Below are positions 1 through 5,415 of a stretch of 5,415 nucleotides of DNA, in pieces. The notes below the pieces were generated by a model. The model searched no databases and was not told the DNA's origin. It was given only the letters and a program-made list of their open reading frames with translations. The stretch is taken from assembly GCA_009779335.1 (NCBI GenBank), contig WREM01000080.1, positions 1 through 5,415 on the forward strand. Direction: 5' to 3'. Each line of letters opens with the position of its first letter. Position 1 is the first letter of the stretch. The stretch is from Streptococcaceae bacterium. Its GTDB lineage: Bacteria > Bacillota > Bacilli > Lactobacillales > Streptococcaceae. Made by a program: the position numbers and the translations under genes.

Positions 1-1
1 C

Positions 2-193
2 ATATACAATGTAAAAAACACAGCCTTAGATAAATTTCCGCTTTTACCAAAAAGTATCTTAACAAAGACCACGAGTCAAATTTATATCAACAAATATGGA
101 AATTCTCTTACTGCAACTGTTCCCCAAGTATTAGTAAATAATTACAAACTAATCTATAACAATGGAGATTATCTCATTTATCAAAGGAAATAA
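2..193 (+). CDS. C-terminal fragment of an unidentified protein (5' end outside window)
   Basis: An open frame runs in from the left edge (first full codon at position 2) and stops at TAA 191-193, giving the last 63 residues of a longer protein. The fragment is polar, with no membrane segment, and is rich in Asn, Tyr, Lys and Thr. It ends in YNNGDYLIYQRK. I do not recognise the family. An ending of the form 'Y-x-(D/N)-G-x-Y-x-I/V-Y-x-R/K' is common at the extracytoplasmic C-terminus of large multi-pass glycosyltransferase-like membrane proteins (GT-C type), so that is one possibility, but it is a guess from the tail alone. The methyltransferase start lies only 6 nt after the stop, and no promoter or terminator is visible between them, so the two are probably co-transcribed. 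The absence of a frame start inside the window and the good fit to the next gene's spacing support a real gene end rather than a chance ORF. Confidence 0.6.
   Translation: MYNVKNTALDKFPLLPKSILTKTTSQIYINKYGNSLTATVPQVLVNNYKLIYNNGDYLIYQRK
183..190 (+). promoter_or_regulatory. Ribosome binding site of the methyltransferase gene
   Basis: AAAGGAAA lies inside the last codons of the upstream gene, with its AGGA core about 12 nt before the ATG at 200. It overlaps the end of the preceding reading frame, which suggests translational coupling. The spacing is slightly long but usable. Confidence 0.5.
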
Positions 194-199
194 TAAAGT

Positions 200-817
200 A
201 TGAATCATCAGCACAATCATGAACAAGAGTCCCAAGATTTTTACGATAAAATCGCAGATCATTTTGATCATACATTTGATGGATTTTTAGCCAGTTTTTT
301 TAAGAGATTTATTGTTAAAACTCTTGATTTTTCTGAGGATATAAGAATACTAGATGTAGGCTGTGCCAATGGAAGGCTATTATCCATGCTAGAAAATCAG
401 CATCATATTGATGGCTTTGGTCTTGACATCTCCTCACAAATGGTCAAAGTTGCAAGTGAGAAATACCCACAATTTACCTTCAAGCAAGGAAGTTCGGAGT
501 CCATTCCTTTTGAGGAACATTCGTTTGATATTGTCATTTGTTCTGCTTCCTTTCACCATTTTCCTCATCCTGAGCAATTTCTTAATGAGGCAGAACGAGT
601 TCTAAAGGAAAATGGAAGACTCATCATTGCTGAAATACATATTCCCATCTTTCTCAAACTCTATAACTGGCGACTCCATCGCTTTTCAAAAGAAGGGGAT
701 GTCAAAGTATATTCTCCAAAAGAATTAAAAGCTCTTTTTAATAAAAAGGGCTGGAAAGTAATCAAGAGAAAAATATTTTTTCAAATCCAATATTATGAAA
801 TTCAAAAACTGAGTTAA
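200..817 (+). CDS. Class I SAM-dependent methyltransferase (UbiE/Methyltransf_11-like)
   Basis: This 205-residue soluble protein should transfer a methyl group from S-adenosylmethionine to an unknown acceptor. The Rossmann-fold signature is clear. Motif I, the SAM-binding glycine loop ILDVGCANGRLL, is at residues 50-61. The acidic residue that normally holds the SAM ribose is D75 in GLDIS. A conserved strand FDIVICSASFHHF at 109-121 carries the 'HHF' seen in Methyltransf_11 enzymes, followed by the ERVLKENGRLIIAE helix-strand at 132-145. The N-terminal stretch (1-30) is His- and Asp-rich (MNHQHNHEQ) and resembles the 'YDKIADHFD' cap that precedes the core in small-molecule methyltransferases. 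Length is normal for a stand-alone enzyme. The start is the first ATG after an AAGGA-type site, 6 nt after the upstream stop. The substrate cannot be read from the sequence; such enzymes act on quinones, small metabolites, lipids or glycans. The gene looks AT-richer than the als gene downstream. The TAA stop sits in the loop of a terminator hairpin. Confidence 0.85.
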   Translation: MNHQHNHEQESQDFYDKIADHFDHTFDGFLASFFKRFIVKTLDFSEDIRILDVGCANGRLLSMLENQHHIDGFGLDISSQMVKVASEKYPQFTFKQGSSESIPFEEHSFDIVICSASFHHFPHPEQFLNEAERVLKENGRLIIAEIHIPIFLKLYNWRLHRFSKEGDVKVYSPKELKALFNKKGWKVIKRKIFFQIQYYEIQKLS

Positions 818-829
818 TCAGTTTTTTTT
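804..829 (+). terminator. Intrinsic terminator overlapping the methyltransferase stop
   Basis: AAAAACTGA (804-812) pairs perfectly with TCAGTTTTT (818-826) around a 5-nt loop, followed by more T residues to 829. The T run is eight long (822-829). The TAA stop codon (815-817) is in the loop, so the hairpin is built partly from the gene's last codons. The stem is AT-rich with only a short GC core (CTG/CAG), so it may be moderate in strength. It separates the methyltransferase block from the next promoter. Confidence 0.8.
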
Positions 830-840
830 GATTTTTATCA

Positions 841-869
841 TTCACCGGATAGAGAAGGTATGATATAAT
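841..869 (+). promoter_or_regulatory. Extended -10 sigma-A promoter for the AI-2E/TPR operon
   Basis: A perfect extended -10, TGATATAAT, occupies 861-869 (TATAAT at 864-869). A -35-like hexamer TTCACC at 841-846 lies 17 nt upstream and matches TTGACA at four of six positions. Transcription would begin around 876, leaving a leader of roughly 33 nt before the ATG at 909. It starts 11 nt after the preceding terminator, consistent with an independent transcription unit. Confidence 0.8.
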
Positions 870-891
870 AAGGTCTAGAATATAAGACAGA

Positions 892-899
892 AAAAGGAA
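892..899 (+). promoter_or_regulatory. Ribosome binding site of the AI-2E family gene
   Basis: AAAAGGAA precedes the ATG at 909, with the GGA core ending 10 nt before the start codon. It supports 909 as the start; no other in-frame start with a better site is visible nearby. Confidence 0.6.
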
Positions 900-908
900 T
901 ATAAACAA

Positions 909-2078
909 ATGGAAGAAAAGAAAACCTTCAAAGAATCAGCTCTATTTAATTGGTTTGTCAATAACAAGACTGTTACTGTATTATTAGTGACTTTGCTTAT
1001 TTTTTTGAATGTTTTTGTATTGTATAAAATCAATTTTATTTTCTCACCAGTAGGGGATTTCATTACGACAATTTCGCTTCCTATTGTCTTAGCAGCTGTT
1101 TTTTATTATCTTTTGAATCCTGTTGTGAATTTCCTAGAAAAGAAGAAATGGCCAAGAGTGTTGAGTATCAGCCTTCTTTTTGCGATTCTAGCTGGATTAT
1201 TAATCTGGGGAATTGTTGAATTAATCCCTGCTGCTGCGACTAATATTGATAATTTTTCTCATCGGGTTCCTACCTATGTGGATTCTTCTCAAAATGAAAT
1301 CAATAAATTATTAGTTAATCCCAAGTTTGATCAGTTCAAACCTCAGATTGATGATATTATGAACAGTGTTGGAAATAGCTTAGTCGATTGGTCGAAGAAT
1401 TTTTCAGGAACATTGGCTACATCCATAACAAATGTTATTGGGCATACGTTTGAAGTGATTATTTCTTTAGTTATCTTTCCATTTGTATTGTTCTACCTTT
1501 TACGTGATGGAAATAGTATGAATGAAAAGGTGACGCAAATTCTTCCACCTGCTTGGCGTAAGGATACTTCAGAAATTCTTACAGACATGAACAAACAAAT
1601 TTCAAATTATGTGCGTGGACAAGTCATTGTTGCTCTCTCTGTTATGCTCATTTTCCTCATCACACTTCCGTTGATTGGCTTGCGTTATGCTGTGGGAGTT
1701 GCTATTATGGCAGGTTTATTCAACCTTGTTCCTTTCTTTGGTTCCATGTTTGCCTTAATCATTGCTTCCGTCATTGGACTTATTACTGGTGGTCCATTGA
1801 TGCTTGCCAAAGTAATTATTGTCTTTGTCATAGAGCAAACCGTTGAAGGAAGATTCATATCTCCGCTTGTTTTGGGGGCACACATGAAGATTCATCCTAT
1901 TACTATTCTATTTGTGATTTTAACAGCTGGAAAAATCTTTGGGATTTGGGGAGTGATTATTGGGGTACCCGCTTATGCCGCAGCAAAAGTTATCATTGTC
2001 CACCTTTATGAATGGTACCGTGAGGTGTCAGACGTCTATAAAACAAATGAAGAAGTAATTGAAGAGAAGAAGAGTTAA
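909..2078 (+). CDS. AI-2E/PerM family (UPF0118) multi-pass membrane transporter
   Basis: This 389-residue integral membrane protein has the layout of the AI-2E transporter (PerM/YdiK/YueF) family. About eight hydrophobic segments are visible: near 21-44, 53-70 and 84-106, then a soluble loop of about 70 residues (110-176), then 180-199, 237-258, 260-292 (probably two), 296-309 and 329-362. Family landmarks are NYVRGQ at 233-238, GLFNLVPFFGSM at 269-280, and the long C-terminal block with EQTVEGRFISPLVLG (309-323) and HPITILFVILTAGKIFGIWG (329-348) leading into GVPAYAA. The charged tail (370-389) should be cytoplasmic. Length is typical. The family name comes from an E. coli member linked to autoinducer-2 export; other members are reported to be Na+/H+ antiporters or have unknown substrates, so quorum sensing should not be assumed. 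It has its own promoter and is followed after 11 nt by a TPR protein gene, almost certainly on the same transcript. Confidence 0.92.
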   Translation: MEEKKTFKESALFNWFVNNKTVTVLLVTLLIFLNVFVLYKINFIFSPVGDFITTISLPIVLAAVFYYLLNPVVNFLEKKKWPRVLSISLLFAILAGLLIWGIVELIPAAATNIDNFSHRVPTYVDSSQNEINKLLVNPKFDQFKPQIDDIMNSVGNSLVDWSKNFSGTLATSITNVIGHTFEVIISLVIFPFVLFYLLRDGNSMNEKVTQILPPAWRKDTSEILTDMNKQISNYVRGQVIVALSVMLIFLITLPLIGLRYAVGVAIMAGLFNLVPFFGSMFALIIASVIGLITGGPLMLAKVIIVFVIEQTVEGRFISPLVLGAHMKIHPITILFVILTAGKIFGIWGVIIGVPAYAAAKVIIVHLYEWYREVSDVYKTNEEVIEEKKS

Positions 2079-2086
2079 AAGGAGAG
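2077..2086 (+). promoter_or_regulatory. Strong ribosome binding site of the TPR gene, overlapping the upstream stop
   Basis: AAAAGGAGAG contains a full AGGAG core (2080-2084) placed 5 nt before the ATG at 2090. It overlaps the TAA (2076-2078) of the membrane protein gene, so ribosomes finishing the first gene are positioned for the second. Confidence 0.85.
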
Positions 2087-2089
2087 ATC

Positions 2090-3331
2090 ATGTCCTATTC
2101 ACAGGATGTCATAGATTTTTTGCACAAGGGTGATTTAATCGGGATGCAAAACTCACTAAGTCATGCAATGAAAGAAGACGATGACAAGCTTCTTGGCGAT
2201 TTAGCTGAATATTTACAAATGATGGGGTTCATTGATGAATCTCATCATATTTATAGTCAATTACTAGAGAAAAATCCATCAAATACTGCTTATCTTATTA
2301 ACTTGGCTGAAATCGCAGAAAGCGATGGAGATATTGATACTGCACTCAATTACCTCTATCAAATCAATCCTGACGACGAAAACTACTTATCTGCTCTCAT
2401 AAAAATTGCTGATTTATATCAGTCAGAGGGAGATTTTGACACAGCAATTTCTAAGTTACAGGAAGCCTTACAATTATCGGAATCCTCTTTGGTAAGATTT
2501 GCATTAGCTGAATCCTATTATGTTCAAGGATTATATCAAGAAGCCATAGAGCATTATAGCAAGCTCTCCGTCCGTGAAATACTCAGAGAAACGAAAGTAT
2601 CAACTTATGAGCGTATTGGAGAATCCTACGCCCAATTAGGTCATTTTGAAAATGCAATCTCTTTTCTCGAGAAGTCTCTGGAATTTGATAATAAAGCAGA
2701 AACAGTCTATAAAATCGCACTTTTATATGCTGAAATTGGAGAAAATAGTCGGTCTATCTCCAGTTTTAATCAATTAGAAGAATATAACACGGATCAAATC
2801 TATTATGAATTTGCATTTGCCCATGTACTAGAAGAAGAAAATAAGCGAGAAGAAGCTCAAAAGATTGCACAGGCAGGACTAGAAAAAGACCCTCATTCCG
2901 TTTCTCTCTTGCATTATTTATCACGTCTTTCCTATCAAGATAAGGATTTCAGAGAAGCTGAACGTTATCTGATGGATGCACTCAATCTTCCTGAAATGCA
3001 CGATGAAACAGTTTTTTTACTTGCTAACCTTTACATGAACGAAGAAGATTACGAGGCAGTTACAAACCTGAGCCCTTTATTAGAAGAAGAACATTTGTTG
3101 GCTCAATGGTTATTTGCCCAAGCATATAAAGAGCTTGAAAATGATCGTCAAGCTCAAGAAATTTATCAAGAATTGATGAATACGGACTTGTCAGAGAATC
3201 CAGAATTTCTCAAAGATTATATAGAATTTCTAAGAGAAGCAGGACAAATAAACCTTGCGCAACCAATTATTCACCAGTATTTAGAATTAGTGCCAGATGA
3301 CGATGAGATTCAATCTCTACTCGAAAATTAA
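2090..3331 (+). CDS. Cytoplasmic tetratricopeptide repeat (TPR) protein
   Basis: This 413-residue acidic protein consists almost wholly of TPR-like helix pairs about 30-35 residues long. Approximate units start near 34, 67, 99, 134, 172, 203, 238, 271, 305, 338 and 372, about eleven in all. The clearest is at 172-202 (YERIGESYAQLGHFENAISF, then a second-helix end of LEKSLEFD), which has the canonical small residue, Tyr, Gly and Ala positions; 99-131 (IADLYQSEGDFDTAISKLQEAL) is also good. Others are degenerate. There is no signal peptide or membrane segment and no attached enzymatic domain, so it should be a soluble scaffold presenting a concave binding surface. The partner is unknown. It sits 11 nt after the AI-2E family gene with a strong overlapping ribosome binding site, and a terminator begins at its stop codon, so the pair forms a two-gene operon. 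That arrangement suggests, but does not show, a role linked to the membrane protein or the envelope. The start at 2090 is fixed by the ideal AGGAG spacing. Confidence 0.9.
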   Translation: MSYSQDVIDFLHKGDLIGMQNSLSHAMKEDDDKLLGDLAEYLQMMGFIDESHHIYSQLLEKNPSNTAYLINLAEIAESDGDIDTALNYLYQINPDDENYLSALIKIADLYQSEGDFDTAISKLQEALQLSESSLVRFALAESYYVQGLYQEAIEHYSKLSVREILRETKVSTYERIGESYAQLGHFENAISFLEKSLEFDNKAETVYKIALLYAEIGENSRSISSFNQLEEYNTDQIYYEFAFAHVLEEENKREEAQKIAQAGLEKDPHSVSLLHYLSRLSYQDKDFREAERYLMDALNLPEMHDETVFLLANLYMNEEDYEAVTNLSPLLEEEHLLAQWLFAQAYKELENDRQAQEIYQELMNTDLSENPEFLKDYIEFLREAGQINLAQPIIHQYLELVPDDDEIQSLLEN

Positions 3332-3352
3332 CCTTGCTGTTTCAAGGTTTTT
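3330..3352 (+). terminator. Intrinsic terminator after the AI-2E/TPR operon
   Basis: AACCTTG (3330-3336) pairs perfectly with CAAGGTT (3343-3349) around the 6-nt loop CTGTTT, followed by a T run (3348-3352) and more T-rich sequence. The 5' arm begins within the TAA stop codon (3329-3331) of the TPR gene. It ends the operon before the als promoter. Confidence 0.8.
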
Positions 3353-3364
3353 ATTTATGAATGT

Positions 3365-3380
3365 ATCTATGGCATCTATG
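3365..3380 (+). repeat. Short direct repeat upstream of the als promoter
   Basis: ATCTATG occurs twice (3365-3371 and 3374-3380), separated by two bases, so the copies are one helical turn apart (9-bp period). It lies just upstream of the -35 box of the acetolactate synthase gene. It could be an activator contact site or simply chance in AT-rich DNA. Confidence 0.3.
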
Positions 3381-3388
3381 CTCTTTTG

Positions 3389-3417
3389 TTGTAAAGAAAG
3401 CCATTTTCTGCTAAAAT
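3389..3417 (+). promoter_or_regulatory. Extended -10 sigma-A promoter for the acetolactate/acetoin genes
   Basis: TTGTAA (3389-3394, four of six -35 positions) and TAAAAT (3412-3417, five of six -10 positions) are separated by exactly 17 nt. A TG at 3409-3410 makes an extended -10. Transcription would start around 3424. The spacer contains a perfect 5-bp dyad, AGAAA-GCCAT-TTTCT (3395-3409), where a bound repressor would block RNA polymerase. No convincing CcpA cre box was seen here. Confidence 0.75.
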
Positions 3418-3439
3418 AAGTTTGTGAACTATGTGAAAG

Positions 3440-3447
3440 AAGGAAAA
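3440..3447 (+). promoter_or_regulatory. Ribosome binding site that fixes the als start at ATG 3451
   Basis: AAGGAAAA has its AAGGA core (3440-3444) 6 nt before the ATG at 3451, ideal spacing. The in-frame GTG at 3424 has no such site and coincides with the expected transcription start, so a start there would need leaderless translation. The ATG at 3451 is therefore preferred. Confidence 0.8.
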
Positions 3448-3450
3448 TAT

Positions 3451-5118
3451 ATGACAGATAAAAAATTTGGTTCAGATCTTATTGTAGATAGCTTAATCAA
3501 TCATAATGTAAAATATGTTTTTGGGATTCCAGGAGCAAAAATTGACCGTGTCTTTGACCGTTTGCAATATGATAAAACAGCACCTGAACTCGTCGTAACT
3601 CGCCATGAACAAGGGGCTGCATTTATGGCTCAAGCTGTTGGACGTATTACAGGAGAGCCGGGAGTAGTTATTGTTACTTCAGGACCGGGAGTTTCTAATT
3701 TAGCTACACCACTATTGACAGCAACATCAGAGGGGGATGCCATTCTTGCTCTAGGTGGACAGGTTAAGCGTAGTGATCGCCTAAAACGTGCCCATCAATC
3801 TATGGATAATGCAGCTATGATGGCACCTGCTTCAAAATTTTCAGCAGAAGTGCTTGATTCTGGTACCTTATCTGAAACAATAGCTAATGCCTATCGTATT
3901 GCCAAATCTGGTCGTGCAGGCTCAAGCTTTTTATCTATTCCACAAGATGTGACAGATTCAGAAATTTCAATCAATGCCATTAAACCATTATCAGATCCTA
4001 AGATGGGGAATGCCTCTATCGATGATATTAATTACTTGGCACAAGCCATTAAAAATGCAGTATTGCCAGTTATTCTTGTAGGTGCAGGTGGTTCTGATGA
4101 GAAAGTATCGCTCGCCTTGCGTAATCTTTTGCAACATGTGTCTATTCCTGTTGTAGAAACATTCCAAGGAGCAGGGGTTATCTCTCGTGATTTGGAGCAC
4201 ACTTTCTTTGGTCGTGTGGGACTTTTCCGTAATCAACCCGGGGATATGTTACTCAAGAGATCTGATTTAGTCATTGCTGTTGGCTATGACCCGATTGAAT
4301 ATGAGGCTCGAAACTGGAATGCTGAGATTGATAGCCGTGTCATTGTCATTGATAATGCCATTGCTGAGATTGATACTTACTATCAGCCAGAGCGTGAGTT
4401 GATTGGAGATATTGCACAGACCCTTGAAAGTTTATTGCCATCTGTTCGTGGCTATGAGCTTCCTGCAGATTCTTTAAAATATCTTGACGGTCTTAAAGAT
4501 GTCATCAATACACAAGAATTTGAAGTTGAAAAAGCCTCTGAAGGCAAAATTCACCCTCTCGATTTAGTAACGACCTTCCAGTCTATTGTTAAAGATGATG
4601 AGACAGTTACTGTAGATGTGGGGTCATTGTACATTTGGATGGCTCGTTATTTCAAATCTTATGAGCCACGTCATCTTTTATTCTCAAATGGGATGCAAAC
4701 ATTAGGTGTGGCTTTACCTTGGGGAATTACTGCAGGGCTCTTACGTCCTGGTAAGAAAGTTTATTCTCATTCTGGAGATGGTGGATTCTTATTCACAGGA
4801 TCAGAGTTAGAAGTGGCAGTGCGTATGAATCTTCCTCTTATCCATATTATTTGGAATGATGGGTATTATGACATGGTTAAATTCCAAGAAGAGAAGAAAT
4901 ATGGCCGTTCTTCTGGTGTTGATTTTGGTGTAGTTGATTTTGCTAAATATGCAGAAGCAATGGGAGCAACGGGTTATAATGTAACTTCAGTGGAAGAGTT
5001 GAAAGAAGTGTTGACCTCTATCCCTGATACCACAGGACCAGTTGTCATCAATGTTCCGGTTGACTATGCGGATAATATCAAACTTGCAGATGCAATGCTT
5101 CCTGAAGAATTTTATTAG
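3451..5118 (+). CDS. alsS: Catabolic alpha-acetolactate synthase (EC 2.2.1.6)
   Basis: This cytoplasmic thiamine-diphosphate enzyme condenses two pyruvates into 2-acetolactate and CO2, the first step of acetoin formation. From the ATG at 3451 it has 555 residues, the usual size for AlsS/BudB. Three ThDP-enzyme domains follow in order. The N-terminal pyrimidine-binding domain has VFGIPGA (23-29) and RHEQGAAF (51-58), whose Glu (E53) is the expected cofactor-activating residue; TSGPGVSNLATPL is at 76-88. The central domain spans about 190-340. The C-terminal pyrophosphate domain has the Mg/ThDP motif starting GDGG (442-445) and ending at N469 in IIWNDGYYDMVKF. The NDGYYDMVKFQEEKKYGR segment, the HQSMDNAAMMAP segment (115-126), and the adjacent decarboxylase gene with no regulatory-subunit gene between them mark the catabolic, FAD-independent type rather than the biosynthetic IlvB. 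It would be insensitive to branched-chain amino acids. Extending to the GTG at 3424 adds nine residues not supported by a ribosome binding site. The gene looks richer in GC than the methyltransferase. Confidence 0.95.
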   Translation: MTDKKFGSDLIVDSLINHNVKYVFGIPGAKIDRVFDRLQYDKTAPELVVTRHEQGAAFMAQAVGRITGEPGVVIVTSGPGVSNLATPLLTATSEGDAILALGGQVKRSDRLKRAHQSMDNAAMMAPASKFSAEVLDSGTLSETIANAYRIAKSGRAGSSFLSIPQDVTDSEISINAIKPLSDPKMGNASIDDINYLAQAIKNAVLPVILVGAGGSDEKVSLALRNLLQHVSIPVVETFQGAGVISRDLEHTFFGRVGLFRNQPGDMLLKRSDLVIAVGYDPIEYEARNWNAEIDSRVIVIDNAIAEIDTYYQPERELIGDIAQTLESLLPSVRGYELPADSLKYLDGLKDVINTQEFEVEKASEGKIHPLDLVTTFQSIVKDDETVTVDVGSLYIWMARYFKSYEPRHLLFSNGMQTLGVALPWGITAGLLRPGKKVYSHSGDGGFLFTGSELEVAVRMNLPLIHIIWNDGYYDMVKFQEEKKYGRSSGVDFGVVDFAKYAEAMGATGYNVTSVEELKEVLTSIPDTTGPVVINVPVDYADNIKLADAMLPEEFY

Positions 5119-5130
5119 ACTTTATTAGAC
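5111..5130 (+). repeat. Perfect 10-bp tandem duplication at the als stop codon
   Basis: TTTATTAGAC occurs twice head to tail (5111-5120 and 5121-5130). The first copy contains the last codons and TAG stop of als (5116-5118). The second copy lies in the 31-nt gap before the decarboxylase gene. It looks like a small replication-slippage duplication that lengthened the intergenic gap without altering either protein. Confidence 0.9.
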
Positions 5131-5137
5131 TAAGGAT

Positions 5138-5143
5138 AAGGGA
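5138..5143 (+). promoter_or_regulatory. Ribosome binding site of the acetolactate decarboxylase gene
   Basis: AAGGGA ends 6 nt before the ATG at 5150. A second weaker AAGGA (5132-5136) lies just upstream. No promoter or terminator is visible in the short gap, so the gene is read from the als promoter. Confidence 0.7.
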
Positions 5144-5149
5144 CAAAAA

Positions 5150-5415
5150 ATGACAAAACTTTATCACTATAATACATTAGCTTCTTTAATGGCAGGTCTT
5201 TACAAAGGGACACTGCCAATCAAAGATTTACTCCAGCATGGAAATTTCGGAATAGGGACATTAGATTCTCTTGACGGAGAATTGATTATCCTTGATGGGA
5301 AAGCCTATCAAGCAAAAGGAGATAAGACCATTCGACAGGTTTCCGGTGAGGAGACCGTGCCTTATGCTGCCGTGTTAAATCATCAGGCAGATATTGAGTT
5401 TGAACAATCTCTACC
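5150..5415 (+). CDS. budA: Alpha-acetolactate decarboxylase, N-terminal part (EC 4.1.1.5; cut by window edge)
   Basis: The first 88 codons, plus two bases, of acetolactate decarboxylase (also named aldB or alsD) are present; the frame stays open to the right edge. The enzyme converts 2-acetolactate to acetoin and CO2 in the cytoplasm. The recognisable N-terminal signature is YHYNTLASLMAGLYKGT (5-21), then GNFGIGTLDSLDGELIILDG (31-50) and KAYQ, followed by a VPYAAV strand (70-75). The family is usually about 235-240 residues, so roughly the last 150 are missing here, including the C-terminal histidines expected to bind the metal. The start at 5150 has a good ribosome binding site and matches the usual family N-terminus. 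It lies 31 nt after als with no terminator between, the classic acetoin operon order. Whether the rest of the gene is intact cannot be judged from this window. Confidence 0.93.
   Translation, partial: MTKLYHYNTLASLMAGLYKGTLPIKDLLQHGNFGIGTLDSLDGELIILDGKAYQAKGDKTIRQVSGEETVPYAAVLNHQADIEFEQSL

Noticed and set aside
408..605. Plus-strand 65-codon frame inside the methyltransferase gene
   Set aside because: It lies wholly inside a gene with clear methyltransferase motifs in another frame and has no plausible ribosome binding site or family resemblance.
875..1063. Minus-strand 62-codon frame over the start of the AI-2E gene
   Set aside because: It is antisense to a confident membrane protein gene and its promoter leader; its hydrophobic appearance mirrors the complementary AT-rich codons.
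1685..1885. Minus-strand 66-codon frame within the AI-2E gene
   Set aside because: It is antisense to conserved transmembrane motifs and has no independent coding evidence.
909..2078. Evidence for an AI-2 quorum-sensing system
   Set aside because: Only the family name suggests this. No luxS, lsr or receptor gene is present in the window, and members of the family have other reported roles.
3431..3436. ATG-TGA start-stop pair in the als leader as a regulatory minimal ORF
   Set aside because: It has no upstream ribosome binding site and would lie only a few bases from the predicted transcription start, so initiation there is unlikely.
3332..3450. CcpA cre box or riboswitch in the als upstream region
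   Set aside because: I looked for a TGnAAnCGnTnnCA-like palindrome and found none, and the expected leader of about 27 nt is too short for a riboswitch.
3991..4236. Minus-strand 81-codon frame within als
   Set aside because: It is antisense to the central domain of acetolactate synthase and its translation looks like no known protein.

Overview
The window looks like chromosomal DNA from a low-GC Gram-positive bacterium, most likely a Streptococcus or close relative. The reasons are AT-rich coding sequence, strong AGGAG-type ribosome binding sites, extended -10 (TGnTATAAT-like) promoters, short hairpin-plus-T terminators, and a catabolic acetolactate synthase followed by acetolactate decarboxylase. 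The genus is inferred from gene content and style, not from a database match.

All genes are on the + strand and fall into three transcription blocks. Block 1 (1-829) has the C-terminal end of an unidentified protein, then a class I SAM-dependent methyltransferase 6 nt downstream. It ends at an intrinsic terminator that overlaps the methyltransferase stop codon. Block 2 (841-3352) starts at a good extended -10 promoter. It encodes an AI-2E/PerM-family multi-pass membrane protein and, 11 nt later, a cytoplasmic protein built almost entirely of TPR-like repeats, and it ends at a second terminator that touches the stop codon. Block 3 (3389 to the window edge) starts at another extended -10 promoter. 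It encodes catabolic alpha-acetolactate synthase and the first 88 residues of alpha-acetolactate decarboxylase.

Block 3 is a complete pathway step pair: two pyruvate give acetolactate plus CO2, then acetolactate gives acetoin plus CO2. This is the neutral-product overflow route that relieves pyruvate and acid stress. Block 2 pairs a membrane protein with a protein-interaction scaffold; the co-transcription is well supported, but any functional link is inference. Block 1 may be the tail of a cell-envelope or glycan locus, which is a weak inference.

I found no tRNA, rRNA, CRISPR array, insertion sequence or phage gene. Nothing here amounts to a convincing new system. The points most worth a second look are small: a perfect 10-bp tandem duplication that carries the als stop codon, a terminator with a stop codon in its loop, a dyad inside the als promoter spacer, and the AI-2E/TPR gene pair.
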